64,000 bases of DNA from JBCAWW01 sp039024315 (GTDB taxonomy: Bacteria > Bacteroidota > Bacteroidia > J057): the NCBI GenBank assembly GCA_039024315.1, contig JBCCQN010000002.1, forward strand, positions 62,001-126,000, in the 5' to 3' direction. The notes under the pieces were generated by a model, which had not been told where the DNA came from, made no database searches, and saw only the letters and a program-made list of their open reading frames with translations. Below are positions 8,743 to 17,325 of this stretch, one piece after another (position 1 is the first letter of the stretch; every line of letters begins with the position of its first letter). Position numbers and translations under genes: made by a program.

Positions 8743-10338
8743 ATGTTGAAAATCATATCTCCCCTCGCCTGTGTGCTCCTATTAGTCGCCTGCCAGCAAG
8801 TACCAGAAGAGGCTCCCAGAGAGGATAAAGCGGCGCGAGGACAAGTTCTCGCTTATGATGAGCCCTACCGGCCGCAATTCCACTTTTCCCCAGCCGCCAA
8901 ATGGATGAATGATCCTAATGGTATGGTTTATTATGAAGGGGAGTATCATCTTTTTTATCAACATTATCCAGATAGCACCGTTTGGGGACCTATGCATTGG
9001 GGGCATGCAGTAAGCGCTGACTTGGTCAATTGGCAGCATCTCCCTATTGCACTTTATCCTGATAGTATTGGGGATATTTTTTCGGGCAGTGCGGTGATCG
9101 ATTGGGACAATACCAGTGGCTTAGCCCCCGCAGGAGAAGTGCCCATGGTAGCTATATTTACCTATCATAATATGGCCGGAGAAAAACGAGGCGATCTAGA
9201 TTTCCAAACCCAGGGCATTGCCTTTAGTCTCGACAAAGGCCGTAGTTGGACCAAATATGAAGGCAATCCCGTCATCCCCAATCCCGGTATCAAAGACTTC
9301 CGCGACCCCAAAGTATTCTGGCATGATGCCACCAAAAGCTGGGTGATGATTTTTGCGCGAGGAGACCGAGTACAAATTTACCGCTCCCCCAACCTTAAGG
9401 AATGGACCCTCGCGAGTGAATTTGGAGAGGACCAAGGTAGCCACGGGGGCGTATGGGAGTGTCCGGATTTATTTCCCCTCAGGCTAGCGGACTCTGAGGA
9501 AGAAAAATGGATCATGATCGTCAGCTTAGGACGCGGTGGGGCCAATGGCGGCTCTGCTACGATGTACTTTATCGGTGATTTTGACGGAACGACTTTCACT
9601 AATAATAATCCCGCCGAAACAGTCCTTTGGCTAGATTATGGCACCGATAATTATGCAGGGGTTACTTGGTCAGATGTCCCGAAAGAAGACGGTCGAAGAC
9701 TGTTTATGGGATGGATGAGCAATTGGCATTATGCTACCGTAGTGCCCACTGAAAAATGGCGTTCGGCGATGACGATGGCCAGAGACTTACAATTAAAGGA
9801 CACAGAAGCAGGGCTCAGAATGGTCTCCGTGCCAGTCAAAGAAATGACGAAACTGCGGGAAAGTCCGCAAATGCTAGCAGCCAGAGAAATAGCAGGTAGG
9901 AGTCTGCTAACTGAAGGGAGCCCACTGGCAGAATATGAGCTCCATTTTGAATATGATCCCGAAGATCCGCCTCAAAAATGGGGTCTGCGATTTAGTAATG
10001 ATCAGGGAGAGGAATACATTTTTGGTTTAGATGCAAAGGCAAAAGAATTTTTTACTGATCGTACCAATGCAGGTAAAACAAATTTCTCTAAGCATTTTGC
10101 CAAAGTACACACTGCCCCGAGGATTTGCACCAACAATTCCGTGAGATTGCATATTTACCTTGATGTCGCCTCGATTGAGATATTTGCTGACAATAGTGAG
10201 GTAGCCTTTACCGAAATTTTTTTCCCAACCGAGCCCTTTGGTAAGCTAGAAGCGTTCTCCGAAGGAGGTACAATAAAGCTCAGCTCCGGTACCCTTTACC
10301 CCCTCAAAAAAATGCAAATCACTACTTTAGCTAAATAG
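8743..10338 (+). CDS. GH32 beta-fructosidase (levanase/inulinase/invertase family) lipoprotein
   Basis: A 531-residue exported glycoside hydrolase that releases fructose from fructans or sucrose. A lipoprotein signal peptide ends in LLVAC with Cys17. The five-bladed propeller carries the GH32 triad: nucleophile Asp57 in WMNDPNG, Asp188 in FRDPKVF and acid/base Glu239 in WECPDLF. The C-terminal beta-sandwich ends near FSEGGTIKLSS. Adjacent to a sugar porter in the same direction, it forms a two-gene fructan or sucrose locus without a SusC/SusD pair in view. Levan, inulin and sucrose preference cannot be decided from motifs. Confidence 0.92.
   Translation: MLKIISPLACVLLLVACQQVPEEAPREDKAARGQVLAYDEPYRPQFHFSPAAKWMNDPNGMVYYEGEYHLFYQHYPDSTVWGPMHWGHAVSADLVNWQHLPIALYPDSIGDIFSGSAVIDWDNTSGLAPAGEVPMVAIFTYHNMAGEKRGDLDFQTQGIAFSLDKGRSWTKYEGNPVIPNPGIKDFRDPKVFWHDATKSWVMIFARGDRVQIYRSPNLKEWTLASEFGEDQGSHGGVWECPDLFPLRLADSEEEKWIMIVSLGRGGANGGSATMYFIGDFDGTTFTNNNPAETVLWLDYGTDNYAGVTWSDVPKEDGRRLFMGWMSNWHYATVVPTEKWRSAMTMARDLQLKDTEAGLRMVSVPVKEMTKLRESPQMLAAREIAGRSLLTEGSPLAEYELHFEYDPEDPPQKWGLRFSNDQGEEYIFGLDAKAKEFFTDRTNAGKTNFSKHFAKVHTAPRICTNNSVRLHIYLDVASIEIFADNSEVAFTEIFFPTEPFGKLEAFSEGGTIKLSSGTLYPLKKMQITTLAK
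10247..10267 (-). repeat. hairpin-AACGCT element inside the GH32 gene
   Basis: On the minus strand: stem CTCC, loop TTC, stem GGAG, then AACGCTTCT. The sense strand encodes EAFSEGG, which fits the GH32 C-domain. The same 11-base hairpin, with the same AACGCT, occurs in sense orientation and another frame at 54799. Confidence 0.45.
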
Positions 10339-10361
10339 CTAGAGTCATATTTTATTTTTTA

Positions 10362-10385
10362 TTGCTGCGCAGAACGCTTATCTCG
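10362..10385 (+). repeat. hairpin-AACGCTTAT element, intergenic copy
   Basis: TTGC-TGC-GCAG (outer pair a T-G wobble) then AACGCTTATCTCG, located between the GH32 and HEAT-repeat genes. The tail is identical over 13 bases to the copy at 6085. Confidence 0.55.
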
Positions 10386-10395
10386 GATCAAACTG

Positions 10396-10917
10396 ATGAA
10401 GAATTTCAACAATAGACTTAAGGGGGGACATCCTAATTCATTAGGGGAAACTGTCGAAATTGTTGCAGAAGTACTAGCCGAGCCAGATACCTTTGCCGAG
10501 CTATTTGCTTGCTATTTCAGCGAAGATGAGACAGTCAGATTACGTACTTCCAATGCGATGAAACGCATCGGCAAGGCGCAAAAAAATATACTGATACCTT
10601 ATATCGATCGCTTCTTGGAAGAGGTTTCCCAAATTGAGCAAGCCTCAGCTCAATGGACCCTATCTCAATTGTTTCAATTATTGGAGCAGGATATGCAGGA
10701 CAAACAGCGCCAAAAAGCAGAAGCTATCATGCGCCATAACCTCGCCACTCACCAGGATTGGATTGTCCTCAACACGAGTATGGATACATTAGGTAAATGG
10801 GCCAAAAAAGATTCGACCCTCAAAGAATGGCTAATCCCACATCTGGAACGCTTAGCCAATGACACAAGAAAATCCGTAGCAGCTAGGGCCAACAAAACCC
10901 TCCAAAAACTAAGCTAG
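10396..10917 (+). CDS. HEAT-repeat-like helical protein
   Basis: A 173-residue cytoplasmic protein with no signal peptide. It consists of paired helices of the HEAT/adaptin type, for example ETVRLRTSNAMKRIGKAQ and LIPHLERLANDTRKSVAARANKTL, so a protein-interaction scaffold is likely. I recognise no catalytic motif and no specific named family. It is preceded by a hairpin-AACGCT element and followed by a partial copy of the intergenic repeat. Confidence 0.7.
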   Translation: MKNFNNRLKGGHPNSLGETVEIVAEVLAEPDTFAELFACYFSEDETVRLRTSNAMKRIGKAQKNILIPYIDRFLEEVSQIEQASAQWTLSQLFQLLEQDMQDKQRQKAEAIMRHNLATHQDWIVLNTSMDTLGKWAKKDSTLKEWLIPHLERLANDTRKSVAARANKTLQKLS

Positions 10918-10998
10918 TTAAGTAGTTGGACAATAGTATTCAATATTGAGACCTAGGAAAATCGGTCATCTGTATCAGAGAAATCTTTTTCTTCTTCA
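10917..10998 (+). repeat. intergenic palindromic repeat, copy c (truncated)
   Basis: Contains TTAAGTAGTTGGACAATAG, then TATTCAATATTGAGACCTAG and a T/C-rich end, but lacks the CCCGAAAGCTTTCGGG-type palindrome of the full copies. Confidence 0.5.
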
Positions 10999-11268
10999 AT
11001 GAATACCATTTACTCTTTACTTAGAGGGATGAAATTCATACAAAAACCACAAATTTGGGCCAAAGGAGATTTGCTCCAAGGCAAAATCATGCTGGGCGTG
11101 AGCATTGTCCTTTTATTGGTTTCCATTGCCATATTTAGAGGCGAGAGTGAAGTATTGTGCGGAGGACTCATCCCCTTAGGATTGACCCTTGTCGTACTGA
11201 TGGGATACAGCACTTACGTCATGAGCAGTCGCCAAATTTATATACAAGAAATGACTTCGCGGTACTAG
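10999..11268 (+). CDS. small membrane protein, N-terminal part before an in-frame TAG
   Basis: Encodes 89 residues with two hydrophobic helices (LGVSIVLLLVSIAIF and LCGGLIPLGLTLVVLMGYS) and ends at TAG after IQEMTSRY. The frame continues without shift as QDKAEAIQVEITKQQKDYDSYKMLMK and into two more hydrophobic segments in the next entry. The two parts together look like one ordinary 174-residue membrane protein with an acidic and basic linker between helix pairs. Either the gene is broken by a nonsense change, the two halves are separate products, or TAG is read through. Confidence 0.6.
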   Translation: MNTIYSLLRGMKFIQKPQIWAKGDLLQGKIMLGVSIVLLLVSIAIFRGESEVLCGGLIPLGLTLVVLMGYSTYVMSSRQIYIQEMTSRY

Positions 11269-11523
11269 CAAGATAAGGCCGAGGCCATTCAGGTGGAGAT
11301 CACGAAACAGCAAAAGGATTATGATAGCTACAAAATGCTGATGAAGGTTTATCCTTTCCTCATGCTAGCTGGAGCTATCGCGCTAGCTTTTATTCCCTCA
11401 ATTCAATATAAGAGCATGCCTCTAGGATTTATCGTTCTTTTTATTGTTGCTTTTTTGATCGATAGCAGCCTTGCCTCTCGATTTTATCCCTTTCTTCAAT
11501 TTCGACAAGGACTGAATATATAG
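11269..11523 (+). pseudogene. small membrane protein, C-terminal part after the in-frame TAG
   Basis: Same frame as the preceding part. A GTG at 11293 could restart translation and would give 76 residues. The part carries a charged linker and two hydrophobic helices (PFLMLAGAIALAFIP and LGFIVLFIVAFLIDSSLA). It has no ATG before the helices other than internal ones, which favours a once-continuous gene over an independent one. Confidence 0.55.
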
Positions 11524-11563
11524 ATTATTTTTGCCGCTATCTCTTCTGCGATTATATTGATGT

Positions 11564-12379
11564 ATGAATAGTTCATTCGTTAGTATTAGCTACTTGCTTT
11601 TATTCGCCTTAGCTGCTTGTCAGCCTTCTAGCCATAGTGAGACAAAGTCTCCCGAAGGCATCCAAGTGTCTGCAATGAAGGAAGATCTGAACCGAGCAGC
11701 GACACCTAAAACTCAGCTTCTAGTGGTTACAACGCCGGCATGGGATCAATTCAACGGTAAGCTGCAAAGATTTGAGGGGGATAGTACTAATTGGCAAGCA
11801 GTGGGAGGCTCTATCCCTATTGTAGTGGGCAAAAATGGCTTAGGATGGGCCGTTCAAGAGACTGAATTACAAGCGTTCGGCGGGCCGATAAAAAAAGAAG
11901 GGGATCTCAAATCTCCCGCAGGGGTTTTTCAATTGGGTACTGCTTTTGGCTACGCCGCGACTCCAGATGCTGATTGGATCAATTATCCTTACTGGCCCAT
12001 AACGGCCCAAACCATGTGTATCGAGGATGTCAGTTCTGAATATTACAATCAGATTTTAGAAGAAGGTGAAGTGCCAGCAGATTGGAATAGCACCGATCAC
12101 ATGCGCCGAACCGACGATTTGTACGAATGGGGGGTCTTTGTAGAGCATAATTTTCCTGAGCCAACTCCAAAGGGGGGTTCCTGCATATTTTTACACGTTT
12201 GGAATACCAAAGGAGGCAAAAAAGCGGGAGGTACGGCAGGCTGCACGGCTATGGACAAAGCTAAATTAGTAGAAGTACTAAGATGGCTTGATGAGGAAAA
12301 ATCTCAGATGATGATCCAAATGCCATTGGAGGATTATCAAAAGATACAAGCAGCACGATCTTGGCCAAGCATCAATTAG
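11564..12379 (+). CDS. L,D-transpeptidase-like (YkuD-type) lipoprotein
   Basis: A 271-residue lipoprotein with a signal peptide ending FALAAC. The C-terminal half has the YkuD/COG3786 layout: KSPAGVFQLGTAFG, then His211 in IFLHVWNTKGGKKAGGTAGC and the catalytic Cys227 in GTAGCTAM. This family forms or edits 3-3 peptidoglycan crosslinks, or cleaves related amide bonds, in the periplasm. The GTAGCTAM form is the variant with A instead of the usual HGC glycine context, so the exact reaction is less certain than the fold. Confidence 0.82.
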   Translation: MNSSFVSISYLLLFALAACQPSSHSETKSPEGIQVSAMKEDLNRAATPKTQLLVVTTPAWDQFNGKLQRFEGDSTNWQAVGGSIPIVVGKNGLGWAVQETELQAFGGPIKKEGDLKSPAGVFQLGTAFGYAATPDADWINYPYWPITAQTMCIEDVSSEYYNQILEEGEVPADWNSTDHMRRTDDLYEWGVFVEHNFPEPTPKGGSCIFLHVWNTKGGKKAGGTAGCTAMDKAKLVEVLRWLDEEKSQMMIQMPLEDYQKIQAARSWPSIN

Positions 12380-12437
12380 ATGCATAGACATTTATTTTTA
12401 TTTATAATTAATTTTTCTCCGCAATATCCAACAAGGA

Positions 12438-12465
12438 CGAAAACCAATTTTCGGTAATTTTTACC
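12438..12465 (+). other. two abutting inverted repeats after the transpeptidase-like gene
   Basis: CGAAAA-CCAA-TTTTCG is followed directly by GGTAA-TTT-TTACC (sharing one G). They lie 59 bases past the stop codon, in the 213-base gap. They may be a terminator or an operator for the following small gene; no T-run follows. Confidence 0.4.
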
Positions 12466-12592
12466 ATTCGCACTGTTAGACAGACCTTTCAGTCAAGAGG
12501 AATGACCGTTCATTTTTTTGGCCCGTTCTGAGGATCATTTCGGCAAAAGATTTGCAATACTACCGACGTAACATTAATTGAATATTAGGGCA

Positions 12593-12772
12593 ATGTACCG
12601 CATACAGAAAATTGGAAATGAGTGGAATATACGAAATACGCAAAGTGGCGCCTTTCGTAGCTTAAATCCAGAGGAAGTACAAAAGCTCTTAGAAGAGTTT
12701 CCCGGTTTAAAAAACAGCTATCAGTTCAATTATTTCCGTAACGAGATCCGTTCAATTGAAGATCTCCCTTAA
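12593..12772 (+). CDS. small hypothetical protein, 59 residues
   Basis: Starts at ATG 12593; a TTG 15 bases upstream is in frame but less likely. The protein has a compact WNIRNTQSGAFRSLNPEEVQKLLEEFP core, broken here as WNIRNTQSG and LNPEEVQKLLEEFP, that looks like a beta-hairpin plus helix. No signal peptide or family recognised. A good terminator follows 67 bases after the stop, which supports a real transcription unit. Confidence 0.5.
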   Translation: MYRIQKIGNEWNIRNTQSGAFRSLNPEEVQKLLEEFPGLKNSYQFNYFRNEIRSIEDLP

Positions 12773-12838
12773 TAGAAAAAATATCATCCCTTTGGGGTTT
12801 GATCATAAAGATTTTTCATGGTGTTTGTTTGGGTTTGG

Positions 12839-12867
12839 ACCGCTCCTCAGGGAGCGGTTTCTTTTTT
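12839..12867 (+). terminator. rho-independent terminator
   Basis: Perfect eight-base stem ACCGCTCC / GGAGCGGT around a TCAG loop, followed by TTTCTTTTTT. It ends the small-gene unit and lies 38 bases before the cyclophilin start. Confidence 0.85.
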
Positions 12868-12905
12868 ATGGGCAATTAGCTAGTTTTGCCTCAAATAAGG
12901 TACTC

Positions 12906-13508
12906 ATGAAGAAATTACTTCCCATCATTGCCCTTTTGTGTTTCATTGCCTGCCAACCCAATCGCCTTCCCGAGCAAGGAGATGGCTTGTATGCGATCAT
13001 AGAAACATCAAAAGGAGATATAGTTAGTCGCTTAGAATTTGAAAAAGCGCCTTTGACTGTGGCCAATTTTGTCGGCTTAGCAGAAGGCACCATCGAACAT
13101 AATGCCGGTAAAGGCAAAGGCTTTTATGAGGGGCTTACCTTTCATCGTGTTGAACCGGGCTTTGTCATCCAAGGAGGAGATCCTCAAGCCAACGGTATGG
13201 GCGGACCCGGATATAAATTTCGTCAAGAAATCAATCCCGACCTCAAGCATAATGTAGCAGGTACCCTCGCCATGGCCAACGCAGGCCCTAACACCAATGG
13301 TAGTCAATTTTATTTCACCCTCGCCCCTACTCCATTTTTGGATGGCGGCTATAATGTATTTGGTTATACGGTTGATAGTACTTCTCTAGCTGTGGCCATG
13401 CAGATTGCCGTAAGGGACACTATCAAGCATGTAGAAATCGTCCGTAAAGGTGCTGCCGCCAAGAGTTTCGACGCCCCCAGCGTCTTCCAAGAGCAGCAAA
13501 AACAGTAG
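12906..13508 (+). CDS. cyclophilin-type peptidyl-prolyl isomerase lipoprotein
   Basis: Catalyses cis-trans isomerisation of prolyl bonds in the periplasm. From the ATG at 12906 it is 200 residues. A longer frame from 12756 would run through the terminator hairpin and is rejected. The signal peptide MKKLLPIIALLCFIAC carries a lipobox Cys16. The cyclophilin core shows FHRVEPGFVIQGGDPQANG, GTLAMANAGPNTNGSQFYFTL and FLDGGYNVFG. Stand-alone gene. Confidence 0.92.
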   Translation: MKKLLPIIALLCFIACQPNRLPEQGDGLYAIIETSKGDIVSRLEFEKAPLTVANFVGLAEGTIEHNAGKGKGFYEGLTFHRVEPGFVIQGGDPQANGMGGPGYKFRQEINPDLKHNVAGTLAMANAGPNTNGSQFYFTLAPTPFLDGGYNVFGYTVDSTSLAVAMQIAVRDTIKHVEIVRKGAAAKSFDAPSVFQEQQKQ

Positions 13509-13574
13509 ACAATCCTGTATATAATTTGCGTCAATCCACGTATAACAAAAAATCATAGTTATATTCTAAACATT

Positions 13575-13592
13575 CTACCTAATTTTAGGTAG
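13575..13592. promoter_or_regulatory. perfect palindrome upstream of sufB
   Basis: CTACCTAA-TT-TTAGGTAG, an 18-base perfect inverted repeat 119 bases before the sufB start and 67 bases after the cyclophilin stop. No T-run follows, so a protein-binding operator for the suf operon is the more likely reading. The bound factor is unknown. Confidence 0.45.
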
Positions 13593-13710
13593 TAATAATT
13601 GGAATGCAGCTTTTTTTTACGAAATTTGTGAAAGATAAGGTGCGTGGTATTAAACATTACGCATTTTATTTTGGTTCCTTATCTAGAATAAGTCTAAATA
13701 AACATAACTT

Positions 13711-15189
13711 ATGTCAGATCTTTTAAAAGAGCCAGAGGCGCTCTCCGAAAGTGAACAAATCATTCAGGAGGTAACTGAACAAAAATACAAGTACGGCTTC
13801 GAGACTGATATTGAGTCTGACTTAGCTCCTAAAGGCCTTAATGAAGACATTATTCGTTTAATCTCTTCTAAAAAGAACGAGCCAGAGTGGATGCTTGAGT
13901 ACCGTATGAAGGCCTACCACCACTGGTTAAAAATGACCGAACCAGAATGGGCTCACATCGACTACAAACCCGTTGATTTTCAAGATATTATATATTATGC
14001 CGCTCCTAAACAGCGTCCCAAACTCAACAGTTTAGATGAGGTAGATCCTGAGCTTCTCAAGACCTTTGATAAGCTGGGGATTTCTCTAGATGAGCAAAAA
14101 GTACTTGCTGGGGTAGCAGTTGATGCAGTAGTGGATAGTGTGTCTATCAAAACTACCTACAAAGAGAAGCTTGGCGAGCTGGGAATTATCTTTTGTTCAT
14201 TCAGTGAAGCGATCCAAGATCACCCTGAGCTTATTCGGGAGTACATGGGTTCGGTAGTGCCTCATACTGATAATTTTTACGCTGCGCTGAACGCTGCAGT
14301 CTTTACCGACGGTTCATTTGTCTACATTCCCAAGGGAGTTCGCTGCCCAATGGAGCTTTCTACCTACTTCCGGATCAATGAACGAAATACTGGACAGTTC
14401 GAAAGGACTTTAATTGTAGCGGAAGAAGGTTCATACGTGAGCTACCTAGAAGGTTGTACAGCGCCACAGCGCGATGAGAATCAATTGCACGCAGCAGTGG
14501 TCGAAATTCTCGCCAAAGACAATGCTGAGGTTAAATACTCCACGGTTCAGAACTGGTATCCTGGAGATCCCGAAACAGGAGCTGGGGGTATTTACAATTT
14601 CGTTACCAAGCGAGGACTGTGCCAAGGCCATCATTCTAAAATTTCTTGGACTCAAGTAGAAACAGGTTCTGCTATCACTTGGAAGTACCCAAGCGTAATT
14701 CTTCAAGGAGATCATTCAGAAGGAGAGTTTTACTCGGTAGCGGTAACCAACGGTCGTCAGCAAGCAGATACGGGTACCAAAATGGTGCATATTGGTAAGA
14801 ATACTCGTTCTATCATTATCTCGAAAGGGATCTCAGCTGGCAAATCTCAAAACAGTTACCGAGGTTTAGTCAAAATCCAAAAAGGAGCCAAAAATGCCCG
14901 TAATTTCTCTCAGTGTGACTCCATGCTGATCGGAGATAAGTGTGGCGCTCATACCTTCCCGTATATCGAAGTTGGTAATCCAACTGGTATGGTAGAGCAC
15001 GAGGCAACGACCTCCAAAATTGGAGAAGACCAACTCTTCTACTGCAGCCAGCGTGGTATAGACGAAGAAACTGCTATTGGACTCATCGTCAATGGTTATG
15101 CCAAGGAAGTGCTGCAGCAACTACCTATGGAGTTTGCTGTAGAAGCCCAGAAGCTACTCAGTATCAGCCTAGAAGGCTCGGTAGGATAA
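13711..15189 (+). CDS. sufB: Fe-S cluster assembly scaffold SufB
   Basis: The 492-residue scaffold subunit of the SufBCD complex, where nascent Fe-S clusters form in the cytoplasm. Typical segments are KNEPEWMLEYRMKAYHHW near the start, PKGVRCPMELSTYFRIN, YLEGCTAPQRDENQLHAAVVE, SKISWTQVETGSAITWKYPS, and the end with YPFAHTF-like AHTFPYIE followed by ATTSKIGEDQLFYCSQRGI. The length matches the family. First gene of sufB-sufC-sufD-sufS, with 40, 37 and 10 bases between genes. No sufA, sufE or sufT is present in the window. Confidence 0.97.
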   Translation: MSDLLKEPEALSESEQIIQEVTEQKYKYGFETDIESDLAPKGLNEDIIRLISSKKNEPEWMLEYRMKAYHHWLKMTEPEWAHIDYKPVDFQDIIYYAAPKQRPKLNSLDEVDPELLKTFDKLGISLDEQKVLAGVAVDAVVDSVSIKTTYKEKLGELGIIFCSFSEAIQDHPELIREYMGSVVPHTDNFYAALNAAVFTDGSFVYIPKGVRCPMELSTYFRINERNTGQFERTLIVAEEGSYVSYLEGCTAPQRDENQLHAAVVEILAKDNAEVKYSTVQNWYPGDPETGAGGIYNFVTKRGLCQGHHSKISWTQVETGSAITWKYPSVILQGDHSEGEFYSVAVTNGRQQADTGTKMVHIGKNTRSIIISKGISAGKSQNSYRGLVKIQKGAKNARNFSQCDSMLIGDKCGAHTFPYIEVGNPTGMVEHEATTSKIGEDQLFYCSQRGIDEETAIGLIVNGYAKEVLQQLPMEFAVEAQKLLSISLEGSVG

Positions 15190-15229
15190 AAAATCAAAAT
15201 CAAATTACAATTCTCAAATTCTGCAATAA

Positions 15230-15982
15230 ATGCTTTCTATAAAAAATCTACACGCCTCTATTGAAGGCAATAAGATTCTAAATGGTCTCAACCTAGAGAT
15301 CAAGCCAGGTGAAGTACATGCGATCATGGGTCCCAATGGCGCGGGCAAGAGTACTCTAGCCTCTGTTTTGTCTGGTAAAGATGACTACGAAGTAGAAGAA
15401 GGTGAAGTGCTTTTTAACGGTAAGGACCTACTAGAACTAGAGGTGGATGAACGTGCTGGTGAAGGTCTATTTTTGGCCTTTCAATACCCTGTTGAAATTC
15501 CAGGAGTAAGCATGACTAACTTCATGCGCAGCTCTCTTAACGCAATTCGTGAATACCGTGATGAAGAGCCGCTTTCAGCAGGTGCCTTCCTCAAAATGAT
15601 GAAGGAAAGAAGTAAAATTGTTGAGCTGGATGCATCTCTGACCAAAAGAGCCGTTAATGAAGGTTTCTCTGGTGGAGAGAAAAAGCGCAATGAGATTTTC
15701 CAAATGGCGATGTTAGAGCCAAAATTGGCCATCTTAGATGAGACTGATTCTGGTTTAGATATCGATGCTCTCCGTATCGTTTCCGAGGCAGTAAATAAAC
15801 TGCGTACTCCAGATCGCTCTTTCTTGGTGATTACCCACTACCAGCGCCTGCTAGACCACATTGTGCCTGACTTTGTGCATGTACTTTACAAAGGTAAGAT
15901 CGTGAAGTCTGGTCCTAAAGAGCTAGCGCTTGAGCTAGAAGAAAAAGGTTACGACTGGATCAAAGAAAGTATCCCTGCCTAA
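15230..15982 (+). CDS. sufC: Fe-S cluster assembly ATPase SufC
   Basis: The 250-residue ABC-type ATPase that energises the SufBD scaffold. Walker A is GPNGAGKST near 34-42; the Q-loop is LAFQYPVEIPGVSMTNF; the signature FSGGEKKRNEI and Walker B LAILDETDSGLDIDAL follow; the His switch is VITHYQRLL. SufC-specific phrases (EIPGVS, DSGLDID) separate it from transporter ATPases. Confidence 0.97.
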   Translation: MLSIKNLHASIEGNKILNGLNLEIKPGEVHAIMGPNGAGKSTLASVLSGKDDYEVEEGEVLFNGKDLLELEVDERAGEGLFLAFQYPVEIPGVSMTNFMRSSLNAIREYRDEEPLSAGAFLKMMKERSKIVELDASLTKRAVNEGFSGGEKKRNEIFQMAMLEPKLAILDETDSGLDIDALRIVSEAVNKLRTPDRSFLVITHYQRLLDHIVPDFVHVLYKGKIVKSGPKELALELEEKGYDWIKESIPA

Positions 15983-16019
15983 GGCATCCCTCTATTCTCA
16001 CTTCAAATTTGGATTTCTT

Positions 16020-17315
16020 ATGGCTAGTACGCCTACCATATCACAGGATAAAAATACTGTGGCCTTCATTGCGCCACTCACTCATACATCCCCTTCTCTC
16101 GGGGAAAGCGTTCGGCAGCAGGCCAAAGCAAGCCTAGCCGAAATGTCGCTACCGACCCGCAAAGTAGAAGAGTGGAAATACACCCCTCTGCGGACGGTCA
16201 AAAAGCGAGTATATCAAAACTATGCTTCGCATAACGCCATCGACATTACTCCTTTTTTGATCGAAGGAATAGACGTAGACTTTCTCGTTTTTGTCAATGG
16301 CCAATATCAGGCAGAATTATCGAGTATTCGCCTCAATGGTGATACGGTCTATATTTCAGACTTAGGCTCGTTAAGCGCAGCCGGAAAAGTAGCCTTTGAA
16401 GCAAATTTTGGTAGTGTCGCCAATGTGGATAGCGATATCTTTGCCGCTTTGAACAGTGCCCATGCAGAGCAGGGCGTGATGATCCATATCCCTAGAGGGC
16501 AAGTAGCCAAAGCTCCCATTCACATCTTACACATCACTGACGCAAATGGAGATGCTCTGGGTATGCAACATCGCAACCTAGTCGTGATCGGAGAACAAGC
16601 CGAGGCTAAAATCATCGAAACCACGCACACGCTTGGTTCAGGGCATACGTTCCGCAACGCGATGACCGAAATCATCATCGGCGACAATGCTGGCGGAGAA
16701 TATATCAAGATCCAAAGAGAAAGCGATCAGGCTTTTCAGGTAGATCGCACCGAAGTGAAGCAAGGCCGTGATAGTCGCTTTTCGATCTTTACTTTCACTT
16801 TTAGTGGTGAACTGATGCGCAACAACCTGCGCATGCGCCTCATGGGAGAAAATATAGAATCTCACCTAATGGGTCTCTATCTCCTCGACGGCAATCAGCA
16901 CGTGGACAATGCAACCATGGTAGATCATGCCCTCCCTCACGGGATGAGCAATGAGCTCTATAAGGGAATCATGGATGAGCAATCTACGGGCGTATTTTCT
17001 GGACGTATCCATGTTTATGAAGACGCTCAAAAAACCAATGCTTATCAGACCAACCGTAATATCGTTCTTACCGAAACGGCAAACGTCAGTACTAAGCCTC
17101 AGTTAGAGATTTATGCCGATGACGTAAAGTGTAGCCACGGTGCTACTACGGGTCGGCTCGACGAATCATCCATGTTCTATCTCATGGCTCGCGGTATTAA
17201 GGAGGTCGATGCTCGCAAAATGTTGGTCCACGCTTTTGCGATGGAAGTAGCTGACAACATTAGCATTGAACCGGTAAAAGAACACATCGCTCAACTGATT
17301 GAATCACGTTATTAA
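16020..17315 (+). CDS. sufD: Fe-S cluster assembly protein SufD
   Basis: The 431-residue paralogue and partner of SufB. It starts with the SufD helical region (LPTRKVEEWKYTPLRTV), followed by a right-handed beta-helix (QHRNLVVIGEQAEAKIIE, TEIIIGDNAGGEYIKIQ). It ends with the conserved TNRNIVLTETANVSTKPQLEIYA split here as TNRNIVLTETA and KPQLEIYADDVKCSHGATTG, which contains the Cys-Ser-His triad common to the family. The last residues SIEPVKEHIAQLIESRY are typical. Confidence 0.95.
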   Translation: MASTPTISQDKNTVAFIAPLTHTSPSLGESVRQQAKASLAEMSLPTRKVEEWKYTPLRTVKKRVYQNYASHNAIDITPFLIEGIDVDFLVFVNGQYQAELSSIRLNGDTVYISDLGSLSAAGKVAFEANFGSVANVDSDIFAALNSAHAEQGVMIHIPRGQVAKAPIHILHITDANGDALGMQHRNLVVIGEQAEAKIIETTHTLGSGHTFRNAMTEIIIGDNAGGEYIKIQRESDQAFQVDRTEVKQGRDSRFSIFTFTFSGELMRNNLRMRLMGENIESHLMGLYLLDGNQHVDNATMVDHALPHGMSNELYKGIMDEQSTGVFSGRIHVYEDAQKTNAYQTNRNIVLTETANVSTKPQLEIYADDVKCSHGATTGRLDESSMFYLMARGIKEVDARKMLVHAFAMEVADNISIEPVKEHIAQLIESRY

Positions 17316-17325
17316 GTAAACTTAA

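Noticed and set aside
12756..12905. Upstream extension of the cyclophilin frame
   Set aside because: The extension runs through a clear terminator hairpin and would bury the lipoprotein signal peptide that starts at 12906.
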